NCBI GenBank assembly: GCA_029959555.1
Contig: JASCPI010000006.1
Span: 1-64,000, forward strand
Length of the DNA stretch: 64,000 nucleotides
Reading direction: 5' to 3'
Origin: Lysobacteraceae bacterium PS02065
GTDB lineage: Bacteria > Pseudomonadota > Gammaproteobacteria > Xanthomonadales > Rhodanobacteraceae
Of this stretch, positions 1 through 9,276 are shown piece by piece. The notes under the pieces were generated by a model, which worked only from the letters and a program-made list of their open reading frames with translations, was not told where the DNA came from and searched no databases. Every line of letters starts with the position of its first letter. The stretch's first letter is position 1. The translations under genes were made by a program, and so were the position numbers.

Positions 1-77
1 CGAACTCGGAAGTGAAACGCAGCTGCGCCGATGGTAGTGTGGCTTAAGCCATGCAAGAGTAGGTCATCGCTGAGCGC
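1..77 (+). rRNA. rrf: 5S ribosomal RNA, 3' part
   Basis: The first 77 bases match the 3' two thirds of a bacterial 5S rRNA. The conserved segments GAAGTGAAACGC, GCGCCGATGGTAGTGTGG and GCAAGAGTAGG appear in the expected order and spacing. The 5' part lies outside the window. The end is placed by comparison with E. coli 5S and may be off by a few bases. It implies that an rRNA operon ends here. Confidence 0.93.
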
Positions 78-84
78 TTTATCC

Positions 85-123
85 AACGCCCTACCGGATC
101 ACACCGGTGGGGCGTTTCCTTTT
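85..123 (+). terminator. rRNA operon terminator
   Basis: A strong GC-rich stem joins AACGCCCTACCGG (85-97) with CCGGTGGGGCGTT (104-116) and is followed by a T-rich tail (TTCCTTTT). It starts within ten bases of the 5S end, as expected for intrinsic termination of the rRNA operon. Confidence 0.85.
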
Positions 124-748
124 GCGCCCGCGTTTCTTCTTCTCCACCGACCACATCCACGGCGGCTCGCTACCGCGCCCTCTCCGACGTCGTCGACGCA
201 GGCCCGGCACACGAGGCCACTCGACCTGTTCGTCGTGACCATGACGGCTCGGCAGGCGCCTTCGTTCGACGTCGCCACCACGCACCGACTGCCGTTCCTC
301 CGTGCAACGCTTCGCCTGGCGCGACCGCAAGCTGCGGTATGACCGCCCACTCGCATGTCCCGGGGCCGATGCTCGTCGCCCTTGCGCTCCGTGGTCCCCA
401 TAGAGCTCCTCGTCCTCGTGCGCAGGGATGTCGCGGACATGCGCTGGAGGCGATGACCTAAACGGGAGCCGCGTGACGTGTCGCGTGTCCGACGATGCCC
501 GCGCGGGATGAGGCCGATGACATCACGGCCGGACTGCAAGCGAGCAGAGCGCCCCGACCGCGCGTCGTCCACGCCGTGCTCCAGAGACCATCGCGGCCTC
601 GACGAACGGACTTCAGCGTGCCCAGGCGATGCTGAAGTCCGCAGGGCAACGAGTTCTTCCATTACGGCGATGGTCTGCAGCGATGCGCATGAAATCGGCG
701 CAGCTATGCCGTTGGTCATGCCCGTGATGCGACGTTCTCGCGGGGAAC
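124..748. other. Long leader/intergenic region without a supported gene
   Basis: No convincing gene is visible between the rRNA terminator and the regulatory sites of the next cluster. Open frames exist on both strands, but they look like high-GC noise with arginine-rich, low-complexity translations. Inverted or half sites resembling the downstream palindrome occur, for example ATGTC-GCG-GACAT at 428-440 and ACGTGTCGCG near 476-485, so the region may hold extra activator contacts. Confidence 0.5.
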
Positions 749-764
749 TGCGACACGTGTCGCA
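749..764. promoter_or_regulatory. Perfect 16-bp palindrome, probable activator site (UAS1)
   Basis: TGCGACACGTGTCGCA is a perfect palindrome, centred about 160 bp upstream of a -24/-12 promoter. Enhancer-binding activators of the NtrC/AcoR class bind dyads at about this distance. The nearby acoR-like gene is the obvious candidate to bind here. The palindrome is seen directly; the regulator assignment is inferred. Confidence 0.7.
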
Positions 765-769
765 GTCGC

Positions 770-785
770 AGCGACATGTGTGCGT
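770..785. promoter_or_regulatory. Second, imperfect activator-like site (UAS2)
   Basis: The 16 bases starting at 770 share the GCGACAxGTGT core with the perfect palindrome, but the right arm is degenerate. The start-to-start offset from UAS1 is 21 bp, two helical turns. That places both sites on the same DNA face, as is common for paired enhancer sites. Confidence 0.5.
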
Positions 786-907
786 GCTGTCACACCCGTC
801 CGCCGATGTCGCATCGCGGCATCGGGCGTCGAACATCACACCCTCACGTATCGATTTTCCTTTGCCTACAGCGTCGTGCGGAATGGTGCTTCGCACCACG
901 TCGCGGC

Positions 908-923
908 TGGCACGTCGATTGCG
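908..923 (+). promoter_or_regulatory. Sigma-54 (-24/-12) promoter
   Basis: TGGCAC-GTCGA-TTGCG closely matches the sigma-54 consensus TGGCAC-N5-TTGCA. The invariant GG (909-910) and GC (921-922) are separated by exactly 10 bases. The expected transcript start is near 934, about 108 bases upstream of the first gene of the alcohol-oxidation cluster. Together with the upstream palindromes and the AcoR-type activator at 7174-9180 this forms a complete sigma-54 control unit. Confidence 0.82.
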
Positions 924-1041
924 ATCAAGGACGCGGGCAGCACCGGCGCGACGCGTACGGGCTGCGACCACGACGAGCCGGCGGGTGACGCGGACGCGAG
1001 ATCCGCGACCCGGCCGGTCCATCCAATCGGGAGGGTACAAG

Positions 1042-1914
1042 ATGGCAAACTTCAAGACGTCCGCGGCGCCTCGCCGCAACGTGATGCTCATGCGCGCCGT
1101 TGCGATCGCGCTGCTCGGTCACGCCGGTTTCGTGTCGGCACAGACCACGTTCGATGTGATCGGTCCGCGCGAGTACGACCTGCCGATCGGCTTCGAGCCG
1201 TTCAACGTGTTCGTGCAGTACGCGATGGTCCAGGACAACGACCGCGTGTTCAACGGCAGTGGCGACCGCGTCGCCGGCTCGGGCAGCCAGGCGATCACGG
1301 GCCTGTCCAAGTACGTGCGTTTCTGGACGCCGGAATCGAACAAGAACATCGGCGTGGCCTGGGAGGTGATCGTTCCCGAAGTGGCCGTGCGCAACCGTCG
1401 CGCGCCCGAGGGTGATCGCCACATCAGCGGCTTGGGCGACCCGATGACCGGCTTCGCGATCTGGTACAAGCCCGTCGCCAGCCTGACCCTCGGCTTCCAG
1501 TCGTTCGTGCAGGTTCCGGTCGGCACCAACCGCGTCAGCGACACGAACTGGAAGAACCTCTCGAGCTTCTTCTGGGATTGGCGCATCGGCGAGAAGTTCG
1601 GCTGGACCGGCGACGCCGGCGCCGTGTGGCAGAGCGAGCGCGACAGCGGCGTGCAGCCGGGCCTGACCTGGCACACCAACAACCGCTTCGCGTACCGCGC
1701 CAGCAAGCGCCTCGAGCCGTTCATCGGTCTCGACTACGAGCACACCAACAGCAAGGACGGTGCGCCGACCGCGCATGCGCTCGACGGTGGCGTCGGTCTC
1801 ATGGTGCACACGTTCGCGAACCAGTCGCTGACGTTCCGCTACTCGAAGTCGATCGAGGGCAAGAACCACAGCTCCAACGACAGCATCAACCTCAAGTACG
1901 CCTACGTCTGGTAA
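1042..1914 (+). CDS. SphA/phenol-meta-pathway-type outer-membrane channel protein
   Basis: A 290-residue exported protein with a signal peptide of about 33 residues ending VSA. The mature part has the alternating aromatic/polar strands of an outer-membrane beta-barrel and ends in a terminal aromatic (YAYVW). The sequence resembles the 'meta-pathway of phenol degradation' (SphA-like) family, whose members accompany catabolic operons and probably admit hydrophobic substrates. The start at 1042 is preceded by GGGAGGG. The frame is open far upstream, but the sigma-54 promoter at 908 lies inside that extension, so the longer form is unlikely. It is the first gene of the PQQ dehydrogenase cluster, so a role in substrate entry is inferred. 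Confidence 0.8.
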   Translation: MANFKTSAAPRRNVMLMRAVAIALLGHAGFVSAQTTFDVIGPREYDLPIGFEPFNVFVQYAMVQDNDRVFNGSGDRVAGSGSQAITGLSKYVRFWTPESNKNIGVAWEVIVPEVAVRNRRAPEGDRHISGLGDPMTGFAIWYKPVASLTLGFQSFVQVPVGTNRVSDTNWKNLSSFFWDWRIGEKFGWTGDAGAVWQSERDSGVQPGLTWHTNNRFAYRASKRLEPFIGLDYEHTNSKDGAPTAHALDGGVGLMVHTFANQSLTFRYSKSIEGKNHSSNDSINLKYAYVW

Positions 1915-1988
1915 CGCCCCGGTGTGCCGCCGTCGCCCGCACGGGACGGCGGTGCACCTTCCTTCGGCACATCGAAAGAGGTCGCACC

Positions 1989-2459
1989 ATGAAACCGTTG
2001 ATCGCTCTCGCTGTCTCCATCGCGCTGCTCGTCGCCGTGTGGGTCTACCTCAGCATCGGCCAGCCCGCGCTCCAGCTCATCCCGTGGATCGGCTTCGTCG
2101 CCTGGGCCACGTTCTTCGCCGCCGGTGGCGGCAAGGCCGCCGTCACGAAGACGCTTCCGCCCGCGATCGCGGGCGTCCTGCTGACCGCCGCCACGATGTA
2201 CGGCGTCGGCCACTTCGGCGGCAGCCTCACCTCGCTCGTCGTGCTCGTCGCACTGCTCGCGTTCGTGCTCGTCGTCATGGCGAGCCAGCGCCACCTCGCC
2301 TACACGCCCGCCGCGTTCCTCGGTGCCGCGACCTACTTCGGCTCGGGCGGCAAGGTCGACGAAAGCATCCTGTTCGTCGCCGCGTCGTGGATCGTCGGCG
2401 TCGCCTTCGGCTTCCTTTCCGAGCAGTTCGGCGCGCGCCTGACCAAGTCGCCCGCCTGA
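1989..2459 (+). CDS. DUF1097 inner-membrane protein
   Basis: A 156-residue, very hydrophobic protein with about five membrane segments, beginning at residue 5 and ending near residue 145. The spacing and the glycine-rich region FAAGGGKAAVTK fit the DUF1097 family (E. coli YcdZ-like). Its function is unknown. It lies 74 bp after the outer-membrane protein and 49 bp before aldA on the same strand, so co-transcription is likely. An AGAGG sequence precedes the ATG. With the outer-membrane channel it could form a two-membrane route for a small alcohol or aldehyde, but that is only contextual inference. Confidence 0.78.
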   Translation: MKPLIALAVSIALLVAVWVYLSIGQPALQLIPWIGFVAWATFFAAGGGKAAVTKTLPPAIAGVLLTAATMYGVGHFGGSLTSLVVLVALLAFVLVVMASQRHLAYTPAAFLGAATYFGSGGKVDESILFVAASWIVGVAFGFLSEQFGARLTKSPA

Positions 2460-2508
2460 CCGTTCCCCGCACATCGCAACACGCACCACCTGCAATCGAG
2501 GATTCCAC

Positions 2509-3945
2509 ATGACCACCGAGTACAAGAACTACATCGACGGCGCCTTCTCGGACGAAGCCAAGGCGACCATCGACGTGACGAACCCGGCGACCGGCGCGCT
2601 GCTCGCGCGCATTCCGGACAGCGATGCTGCCGTCGTCGCCAAGGCCGTCGCCGCAGCCAAGCAGGCCCAGCCGGCGTGGGAGAAGCTGCCGCCGATCCAG
2701 CGCGCCGGCTACCTGCGCAAGATCGCCGCCAAGCTGCGCGACAACCGCACCGAACTCGCGAAGATCATCGTGCGCGAGCAGGGCAAGGTGCAGGGCCTGG
2801 CCCAGGTCGAAGTCGACTTCACCGCCGACTACATGGATTACATGGCCGAGTGGGCGCGCCGCCTCGACGGCGAAGTGATCACGAGCGATCGTCCGGGCGA
2901 AAGCATCTACGTGCTGCGCAAGCCGATCGGCGTCGTCGCGGGCATCCTGCCGTGGAACTTCCCGTTCTTCCTGATCGCGCGCAAGCTCGCGCCGGCACTC
3001 GTCACGGGCAACACCATCGTGATCAAGCCGAGCGAGGAGACGCCGATCAACGCGTTCGAATTCGCCAAGCTCGTCGCCGAGACGGATCTCCCGAAGGGCG
3101 TGTTCAACCTCGTCGGCGGCCTCGGTGCCTCGACCGGTGAAGCACTCGTCTCGCACCCGGATGTCGGCCTCGTCACGTTCACGGGCAGCGTCGCGACCGG
3201 CAGCCGCATCATGCAGACGGCCGGCAAGAATCTCACCCGCGTCAACCTCGAACTCGGCGGCAAGGCGCCCGCGATCGTGCTCGCCGATGCCGACCTCGAT
3301 CTCGCCGCGAAGGCGATCTACGACTCGCGCGTCATCAACACGGGACAGGTCTGCAACTGCGCCGAGCGCGTCTATGTCGAGCGCGGTGCACACGAGGCGC
3401 TGGTCGAGAAGCTGACCAAGCTGTTCTCCGAGACGCGCTACGGCGACCCGTCCGAGATCGCCGACCTGCACATGGGCCCGCTCGTGAACAAGGCCGGCCT
3501 CGAGAAGGTCGAAGCACTCGTCGAGCAGGCCAAGCGCGATGGCGCCAAGGTGGTCATCGGCGGCAAGCGTGCCGACCTGCCGCAGGGCTTCCACTACGAG
3601 CCGACGCTGATCGTCGACGCGCGTGCCGACATGGACATCATGCGCAAGGAGATCTTCGGACCGGTGCTGCCGATCCAGGCGGTCGAGAACCTCGACGAGG
3701 CGATCGCGCTGGCCAACGACAGCGAGTTCGGCCTGACCTCGTCGATCTTCACGTCGAACATCAACTCGGCGATGAAGGCCGTGCGCGAACTGCGCTTCGG
3801 CGAGACGTACATCAACCGCGAGCACTTCGAGGCGATGCAGGGCTTCCACGCCGGTCGCAAGAAGTCCGGCATCGGCGGCGCCGACGGCAAGCACGGCCTG
3901 CTCGAGTTCACCGAGACCCACGTCGTCTACCTGCAGACGTCCTGA
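2509..3945 (+). CDS. aldA: Lactaldehyde/glycolaldehyde dehydrogenase AldA
   Basis: A 478-residue NAD-dependent aldehyde dehydrogenase that is extremely similar to E. coli AldA along its whole length, including TADYMDYMAEWARR, ILPWNFPFFLIARK and ETYINREHFEAMQGFHAG. The catalytic residues are visible: general base E248 in LELGGKAP and nucleophile C282 in GQVCNCAERV. AldA oxidises L-lactaldehyde to L-lactate and glycolaldehyde to glycolate in the cytoplasm. It is placed between an outer-membrane channel and a periplasmic PQQ alcohol dehydrogenase. It probably handles the aldehyde that dehydrogenase produces, with the product passing to the lut genes if it is lactate. Length and start match the family. 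Confidence 0.93.
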   Translation: MTTEYKNYIDGAFSDEAKATIDVTNPATGALLARIPDSDAAVVAKAVAAAKQAQPAWEKLPPIQRAGYLRKIAAKLRDNRTELAKIIVREQGKVQGLAQVEVDFTADYMDYMAEWARRLDGEVITSDRPGESIYVLRKPIGVVAGILPWNFPFFLIARKLAPALVTGNTIVIKPSEETPINAFEFAKLVAETDLPKGVFNLVGGLGASTGEALVSHPDVGLVTFTGSVATGSRIMQTAGKNLTRVNLELGGKAPAIVLADADLDLAAKAIYDSRVINTGQVCNCAERVYVERGAHEALVEKLTKLFSETRYGDPSEIADLHMGPLVNKAGLEKVEALVEQAKRDGAKVVIGGKRADLPQGFHYEPTLIVDARADMDIMRKEIFGPVLPIQAVENLDEAIALANDSEFGLTSSIFTSNINSAMKAVRELRFGETYINREHFEAMQGFHAGRKKSGIGGADGKHGLLEFTETHVVYLQTS

Positions 3946-4041
3946 TCCACCGAGGCAACCCAGCGACATGTCACCCACGACCCACCCGCCCCAAGCCAGT
4001 CGCATCGCGACACGCGGCAGCACGGCACCGGGAGAGAATGC

Positions 4042-4650
4042 ATGACCGAGAAGAAGAACCCCTGCGCCTGCGCCTGTGCCGCCGGCCATGATCCGTCCCG
4101 CCGCAGCATGATGGCGGGCGCCCTCGCGTTGGCGGCGCTCGCGCCGCTGGCCGGAAGCCGCGACGCCTCCGCCCAGGAAGGCGGTGCGCGCAGCACCAAG
4201 CCGGAGCCCGGCGACAAGCTCGCTTTCATGATGGGCGATCGCAAGGACAAGGAGATCACGCCGGCGGACCTCGTCGTCGGCGGCGAGCCGACGCTCGCGT
4301 ATCCGATGGATCCGGCGACAGGGAAGGTCCTCTCGTCACGCGCGAACCTCCTCACGGTCGTGCGCCTCAAGCCCGAGGCGATCGGCGAGAAGAGCAAGCC
4401 GAACGCAGCCGAAGGCGTGGTGGCGTTCTCGGCGATGTGCACGCACTACGGTTGCCCGATCACGACGCTGCATCCGACCGGCACGCAGATCGTCTGCAAC
4501 TGCCACGGCTCGGTGTTCGACGCCGCCAACCGCGGCGTCGTCACGACCGGTCCGGCCACGCGTCGCCTCGCGATGCTGCCGCTGGAAATCAAGGACGGTG
4601 CGATCGTCGTGGCCGGCAAGTTCGACGGCCCGCTCGGCCCCCCGCAATGA
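4042..4650 (+). CDS. Exported Rieske [2Fe-2S] protein
   Basis: A 202-residue protein. After a Cys/Ala-rich N-terminus it has a twin-arginine-like signal (SRRSMMAG followed by a hydrophobic alanine stretch to about residue 45). The Rieske motifs CTHYGC (C133, H135, C138) and CNCHG (C152, C154, H155) are complete: C133, H135, C152 and H155 would bind the cluster and C138-C154 form the usual disulfide. It is a single-domain electron carrier, not a Rieske oxygenase, and too short to be a typical bc1 subunit. GGGAGAG precedes the ATG. Sitting directly before a PQQ dehydrogenase with no cytochrome c gene nearby, it may accept electrons from PQQH2; this is inference. Confidence 0.88.
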   Translation: MTEKKNPCACACAAGHDPSRRSMMAGALALAALAPLAGSRDASAQEGGARSTKPEPGDKLAFMMGDRKDKEITPADLVVGGEPTLAYPMDPATGKVLSSRANLLTVVRLKPEAIGEKSKPNAAEGVVAFSAMCTHYGCPITTLHPTGTQIVCNCHGSVFDAANRGVVTTGPATRRLAMLPLEIKDGAIVVAGKFDGPLGPPQ

Positions 4651-4717
4651 ACGACGGGGCATCCGCCCCGCCGTCCTGCTCCAAGAAGAAACCAACAGTC
4701 ACCGGGAGGAGACACCC

Positions 4718-6445
4718 ATGAAGTTGCAAACCATCGTCGTCGCACTCGGCGCCGCGCTCGTATCGGGCCTGGCCGCCGCTGCCGACTACAAGCCCGTCAC
4801 CGCGGAGCGCCTCGCCAATCCGGAGCCCGAGAACTGGCTGCTCACCAAGGGCAACTACGAAGGCTGGAGCTACAGCAAGCTCAACCAGATCACCACCGCC
4901 AACGTCAGCAAGCTCAAGCCGGTGTGGTCCGCCGCGACCGGCGTGCTGTCGGGCCACGAGGCCCCGGCGATCGTCAACGGCGAGTACATGTTCGTCGCCA
5001 CGCCGCACAACCACGTGTTCGCCTACAACGCCAAGACCGGCAAGCCGCTCTGGCACTTCCAGCGCGAGGTGCCGGAAGGCATCGGCGCCCTGCACCGCAC
5101 GAACCGCGGCGTCGCGCTGTGGAACGACAAGGTCTACGTCGGTAGCGTCGACTGCATGCTCAGCGCGCTCGATGCCAAGACCGGCAAGCTGCTGTGGGAC
5201 GCGCAGGTGTGCGACTGGGAAGAAGACAGCGCCTACATCACCTCGGCCCCGCTCGTGGTCAAGGGCAAGGTGCTGATCGGCCCGTCGGGCGGCGAATTCG
5301 GCGTGCGCGGCTTCATCAAGGCGTTCGATGCCGAGACCGGCAAGCTCGCGTGGACGCGTTACAGCGTGCCGGCCCCGGGCGAGCCGGGTTCGGAGACGTG
5401 GCCGCAGGAAGGCGAGTGGAAGGATGCGTGGAAGAACGGCGGCGGCACGATGTGGATGCCGGGCAACTACGACGTCAAGAACGACGTGATCTACTGGGGC
5501 GTCGGCAACGGCGCGCCGTGGCTCGGCGACCAGCGTCCGGGCGACAACCTGTATCTCGCCTCGGTGCTCGCGCTGAATCCGGCGAACGGCAACATCAACA
5601 GCCACTTCCAGTACCACTGGAACGATTCGTGGGACTGGGCCGGCATGAACGCGCCGACGCTCGTGGACTTCGATCGCAACGGCAAGAAGGTGTCGGGCCT
5701 GATCAGCGCGCAGCGCAACGGCCGCCTGTACTGGCTGGACCGTGATGCCAAGGGCAAGATCACGTACAACAAGTCCGAAGCGTACGTGCACAACAACGTC
5801 TTCACGAGCATCGACAAGAAGACGGGCCGTCCGACCTACAACGAGGACGCCAAGCCGGCGACCGGCAAGACGCGCACCTACTGCCCGAGCCTCTGGGGCG
5901 GCAAGGACTGGCCGTACGAAGCCTACAACCCGGATACCGGCATGCTGTACGTGCCGTACAACGACAACCACTGCCTGACCCTGACCGGCATGATCCAGCC
6001 GCGCATCCCGGGCCAGTGGTCGGCGGGCGTGGACATCAACCGCCTCGACCTCTCGGTCAAGGAAGGCTTCGACCACATCGGCGGCATCCAGGCGTGGGAC
6101 ATCAACACCGGCAAGGAAGTCTGGCGCGAGAAGTACGCGAAGTCGTGGAACTGGGGTTCGATCCTGACCACGGCCGGTGGCGTGCTGTTCGCGGGCGGCA
6201 CCAACGACAAGATGTTCCGTGCTTACGACGCCAAGTCCGGCAAGCTGCTGTGGGAGTTCCCGACCCCGTCGGGCATCATCTCGCCGCCCTCGAGCTTCCA
6301 GATCGACGGCAAGCAGTACATCGCGGTCGTGTCGGGTTACGGCGTCGACGCCCAGTGGATCCAGGGCAAGATGGCCAAGCTCGCCGGCTGGGACGAGAAG
6401 GTTCCGGAAGGTGGTTCGGTGTGGGTGTTCGCGCTCGGTGACTGA
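4718..6445 (+). CDS. PQQ-dependent alcohol dehydrogenase (calcium type, methanol/ethanol family)
   Basis: A 575-residue periplasmic quinoprotein with a signal peptide of about 21 residues ending AAA. Repeated tryptophan-docking motifs (AKTGKPLW, AKTGKLLW, INTGKEVW, AKSGKLLW) mark the eight-bladed propeller. Metal/PQQ ligands align with the family: E193 (GGEFGVRG), N264 (GVGNGAPW) and catalytic D306 (SWDWAG). The residue two positions after D306 is Ala, as in calcium enzymes, not the extra Asp of lanthanide enzymes. There is no fused haem domain. The vicinal Cys-Cys pair that stacks on PQQ is replaced by A124-L125 just before NRG. The later Cys pair (TYCPS, DNHCL) is kept. A strong GGGAGGAG site fixes the start. 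The substrate is unknown. Confidence 0.92.
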   Translation: MKLQTIVVALGAALVSGLAAAADYKPVTAERLANPEPENWLLTKGNYEGWSYSKLNQITTANVSKLKPVWSAATGVLSGHEAPAIVNGEYMFVATPHNHVFAYNAKTGKPLWHFQREVPEGIGALHRTNRGVALWNDKVYVGSVDCMLSALDAKTGKLLWDAQVCDWEEDSAYITSAPLVVKGKVLIGPSGGEFGVRGFIKAFDAETGKLAWTRYSVPAPGEPGSETWPQEGEWKDAWKNGGGTMWMPGNYDVKNDVIYWGVGNGAPWLGDQRPGDNLYLASVLALNPANGNINSHFQYHWNDSWDWAGMNAPTLVDFDRNGKKVSGLISAQRNGRLYWLDRDAKGKITYNKSEAYVHNNVFTSIDKKTGRPTYNEDAKPATGKTRTYCPSLWGGKDWPYEAYNPDTGMLYVPYNDNHCLTLTGMIQPRIPGQWSAGVDINRLDLSVKEGFDHIGGIQAWDINTGKEVWREKYAKSWNWGSILTTAGGVLFAGGTNDKMFRAYDAKSGKLLWEFPTPSGIISPPSSFQIDGKQYIAVVSGYGVDAQWIQGKMAKLAGWDEKVPEGGSVWVFALGD

Positions 6446-6470
6446 GTCGCGGCCCGTTTGACCGTTTGAA

Positions 6471-6515
6471 CATCGGGCCGCCCGCTCCTCCTCGCGAGGG
6501 CCGGGCGGCCCGATG
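6471..6515 (+). terminator. Strong stem-loop between dehydrogenase and GlcG-like gene
   Basis: A perfect 14-bp stem, CATCGGGCCGCCCG (6471-6484) with CGGGCGGCCCGATG (6502-6515), encloses a 17-base loop. It has no long T run, so it may act as a partial terminator or as a 3' stabiliser that keeps the dehydrogenase mRNA more abundant than the downstream gene. Confidence 0.6.
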
Positions 6516-6570
6516 CGTTTCGGGCCCGCGCACACGCGGGTCCTCCGATCTCCCTGCAAGGATTCCCACG

Positions 6571-7080
6571 ATGAACCGACATTCCCACGCCGCGCTGCGC
6601 GCCTGCGCATCGCTCGTCCTCGTCGCCGCCTGCGGCAGCGCCCAGGCGCTGCAGAGCAAGCCCGTGCTGTCGCTCGAGGCCGCACGCAAGATCGTCGACG
6701 GCTGCCGCGCCAAGGCCGTCGCGGAGGGCTGGAAGATGAACATCTCCGTCGTCGACGGCGGCGCCAACCTCGTGTCGTTCGAACGCATGGACGGTGCCGC
6801 GCTCGGCTCGATCGAGCACGCCAACCTCAAGTCCGAACAGGCCGCGAAGCTCGGCTTCTCGTCGCGTGCCGCCGCCGAGATGGCCTTCGGCAAGGACGGC
6901 AAGCCGGGCCCGCTGCCCGGCCTCGCCACGCTGCCGAAGTTCGTCACGATCGCGGGAGGCCTGCCGATCATGGCCGGCGACGTGCTGGTCGGTGGCGTCG
7001 GCGTGAGCGGCGAGCACCCGGACCGCGACGAGGCCTGTGCCCAGGCCGGACTCGACGCGGCGAAGTCGCTGCTCAAGTAA
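6571..7080 (+). CDS. Exported GlcG/HbpS-family (haem-degrading/binding fold) protein
   Basis: A 169-residue protein with an N-terminal signal peptide (to about QALQ, residue 28). Its conserved GlcG/HbpS core reads LEAARKIVDGCRAKA, VVDGGANLVSFERMDGA, then TIAGGLPIMAGDVLVGGVGVSG near the end. Family members bind haem or cobalamin-like ligands or occur in glycolate and alcohol-oxidation operons with unclear function. The start is placed at the ATG before the signal peptide; an upstream in-frame extension would bury the signal. It is the last gene of the cluster, followed by a terminator. A periplasmic accessory role to the PQQ dehydrogenase is inferred. Confidence 0.82.
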   Translation: MNRHSHAALRACASLVLVAACGSAQALQSKPVLSLEAARKIVDGCRAKAVAEGWKMNISVVDGGANLVSFERMDGAALGSIEHANLKSEQAAKLGFSSRAAAEMAFGKDGKPGPLPGLATLPKFVTIAGGLPIMAGDVLVGGVGVSGEHPDRDEACAQAGLDAAKSLLK

Positions 7081-7120
7081 TCGCTTCGCCGTCGCCTCGC
7101 GACGGTGAGCGCAGCCGCAA

Positions 7121-7156
7121 CGAAGAAGCCCCGCGATCGCGGGGCCTTCTTCGTTT
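7121..7156. terminator. Bidirectional terminator between the oxidation cluster and acoR
   Basis: The stem GAAGAAGCCCCGCGA (7122-7136) / TCGCGGGGCCTTCTTC (7137-7152) is flanked by A-rich sequence on one side and T-rich on the other. It lies between two convergent genes, so it can stop transcription from both. Confidence 0.8.
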
Positions 7157-7173
7157 GCGTCGTGACGCCGGCG

Positions 7174-9180
<2,007 letters not shown>

Positions 9181-9276
9181 CGTGTTTTCCCTCCTGGGCC
9201 TGCGCCGGCCGATCCTGCCGGTGCGAGCCCCATGTTTTTGTCTGACGGCCGGATGTTTCCGGTCCGGCGGCCTCCC

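Noticed and set aside
478..1041. Long upstream extension of the SphA-like gene frame (188 codons)
   Set aside because: It would place the sigma-54 promoter and palindromes inside coding sequence and bury the signal peptide; its translation is arginine-rich noise.
99..1091. 330-residue reverse-strand open frame
   Set aside because: Biased, low-complexity Arg/Thr-rich translation overlapping regulatory DNA and a real gene start; typical high-GC shadow frame.
2275..4089. 604-residue frame antisense to aldA
   Set aside because: Mirror of aldA codon periodicity in high-GC DNA; no recognisable domain.
4718..6445. Lanthanide-dependent (XoxF/PedH-type) dehydrogenase
   Set aside because: The residue two positions after catalytic D306 is Ala, not the extra Asp that marks lanthanide enzymes.
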